DNA of 44,360 bases from Chloroflexota bacterium. Its GTDB lineage: Bacteria; Chloroflexota; Anaerolineae; Promineifilales; Promineifilaceae. The position numbers were made by a program, and so were the translations under genes. Shown piece by piece: positions 44,180 to 44,360 of the stretch (the stretch's first letter is position 1; the number at the start of each line of letters is the position of its first letter). The notes beneath the pieces are model-generated. The model had not been told where the DNA came from. It saw only the letters and a program-made list of their open reading frames with translations, and searched no databases. Location of the stretch: contig PDQY01000036.1 in the NCBI GenBank assembly GCA_002746795.1, positions 1-44,360 of the forward strand. Direction: 5' to 3'.

Positions 44180-44360
44180 CCAAACCTTATTTTAATTTTT
44201 CAAATTTACACAAAAAATTAGAAATAAGATTGGGCAGATTAAATGCACAAACTTTGAATTGAGCAACTGAACCGCTATTGCTTATACACCTTGTTAGTGG
44301 CAGGCTTTCTTTTAATAAATCATAATTTTCTTAGAATTTGAGATTTTTGTTTTTTTACCA
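44180..44360. other. AT-rich non-coding edge of the window
   Basis: 180 bp of markedly AT-rich sequence with no gene, inverted repeat or RNA gene that I can support. Together with the transposase remnant it may mark the border of a mobile or accessory region to the right. Confidence 0.5.

Noticed and set aside
44275..44315. Possible integron attC-like core (TTGTTAGTGG)
   Set aside because: The base pattern does not fit GTTRRRY, and no paired arm or integrase is seen.

Overview
The window is chromosomal DNA from a bacterium that most resembles a member of the Chloroflexota (Anaerolineae-like). This is an inference from gene content: very long multi-GAF/PAS proteins with a recurring REGW-type module, a class III fructose-1,6-bisphosphatase, an alpha-2-macroglobulin-like protein, 7TM histidine kinases and moderate GC. 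No rRNA, tRNA, CRISPR array or intact mobile element was seen.

Layout. Positions 1-4213 hold the 3' part of an alpha-2-macroglobulin-like surface protein and fbp, separated by a strong terminator hairpin. On the minus strand (4317-6614) a 7TM-PAS histidine kinase is followed by a single-domain response regulator. Positions 6615-7958 are mostly non-coding and rich in hairpins and short repeats around one small acidic membrane protein gene. A plus-strand group follows (7959-13824): M16 peptidase, ClC channel, prepilin peptidase, GNAT acetyltransferase and GT2 glycosyltransferase. Two minus-strand genes come next (unknown protein, EamA transporter), then msrA on the plus strand.

The dominant feature is a 27-kb plus-strand array of eight giant sensor genes (16785-43700). 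Six are membrane receptors: two with extracellular Cache-type domains and HAMP, three with six-helix N-termini, and one with a chemoreceptor-like extracellular domain. They are followed by a soluble receptor of 1599 residues and then a soluble multi-GAF histidine kinase. The first seven carry no kinase, cyclase or DNA-binding output. Each ends instead in the same roughly 42-residue tail, which looks like the first helix and strand of a GAF domain. Only the eighth protein has HisKA and HATPase domains. Tight spacing (3-45 bp, one overlap) suggests two transcription units, with a break at 36027-36154 where a repeated element lies just upstream of the seventh gene. My working model is a multi-receptor sensory complex that converges on one kinase.

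A second striking feature is a 10-bp perfect palindrome, AACGGCCGTT, found 27 times. By eye it is about 600-fold above chance, and it lies almost entirely inside genes. It behaves like the cyanobacterial HIP1 palindrome but has a different sequence. A separate family of about 90-bp hairpin-bearing intergenic repeats occurs at 6894, 7359, 16285, about 16600 and 36047. The right end is AT-rich and carries a decayed fragment of a REP-associated (IS200-like) transposase.
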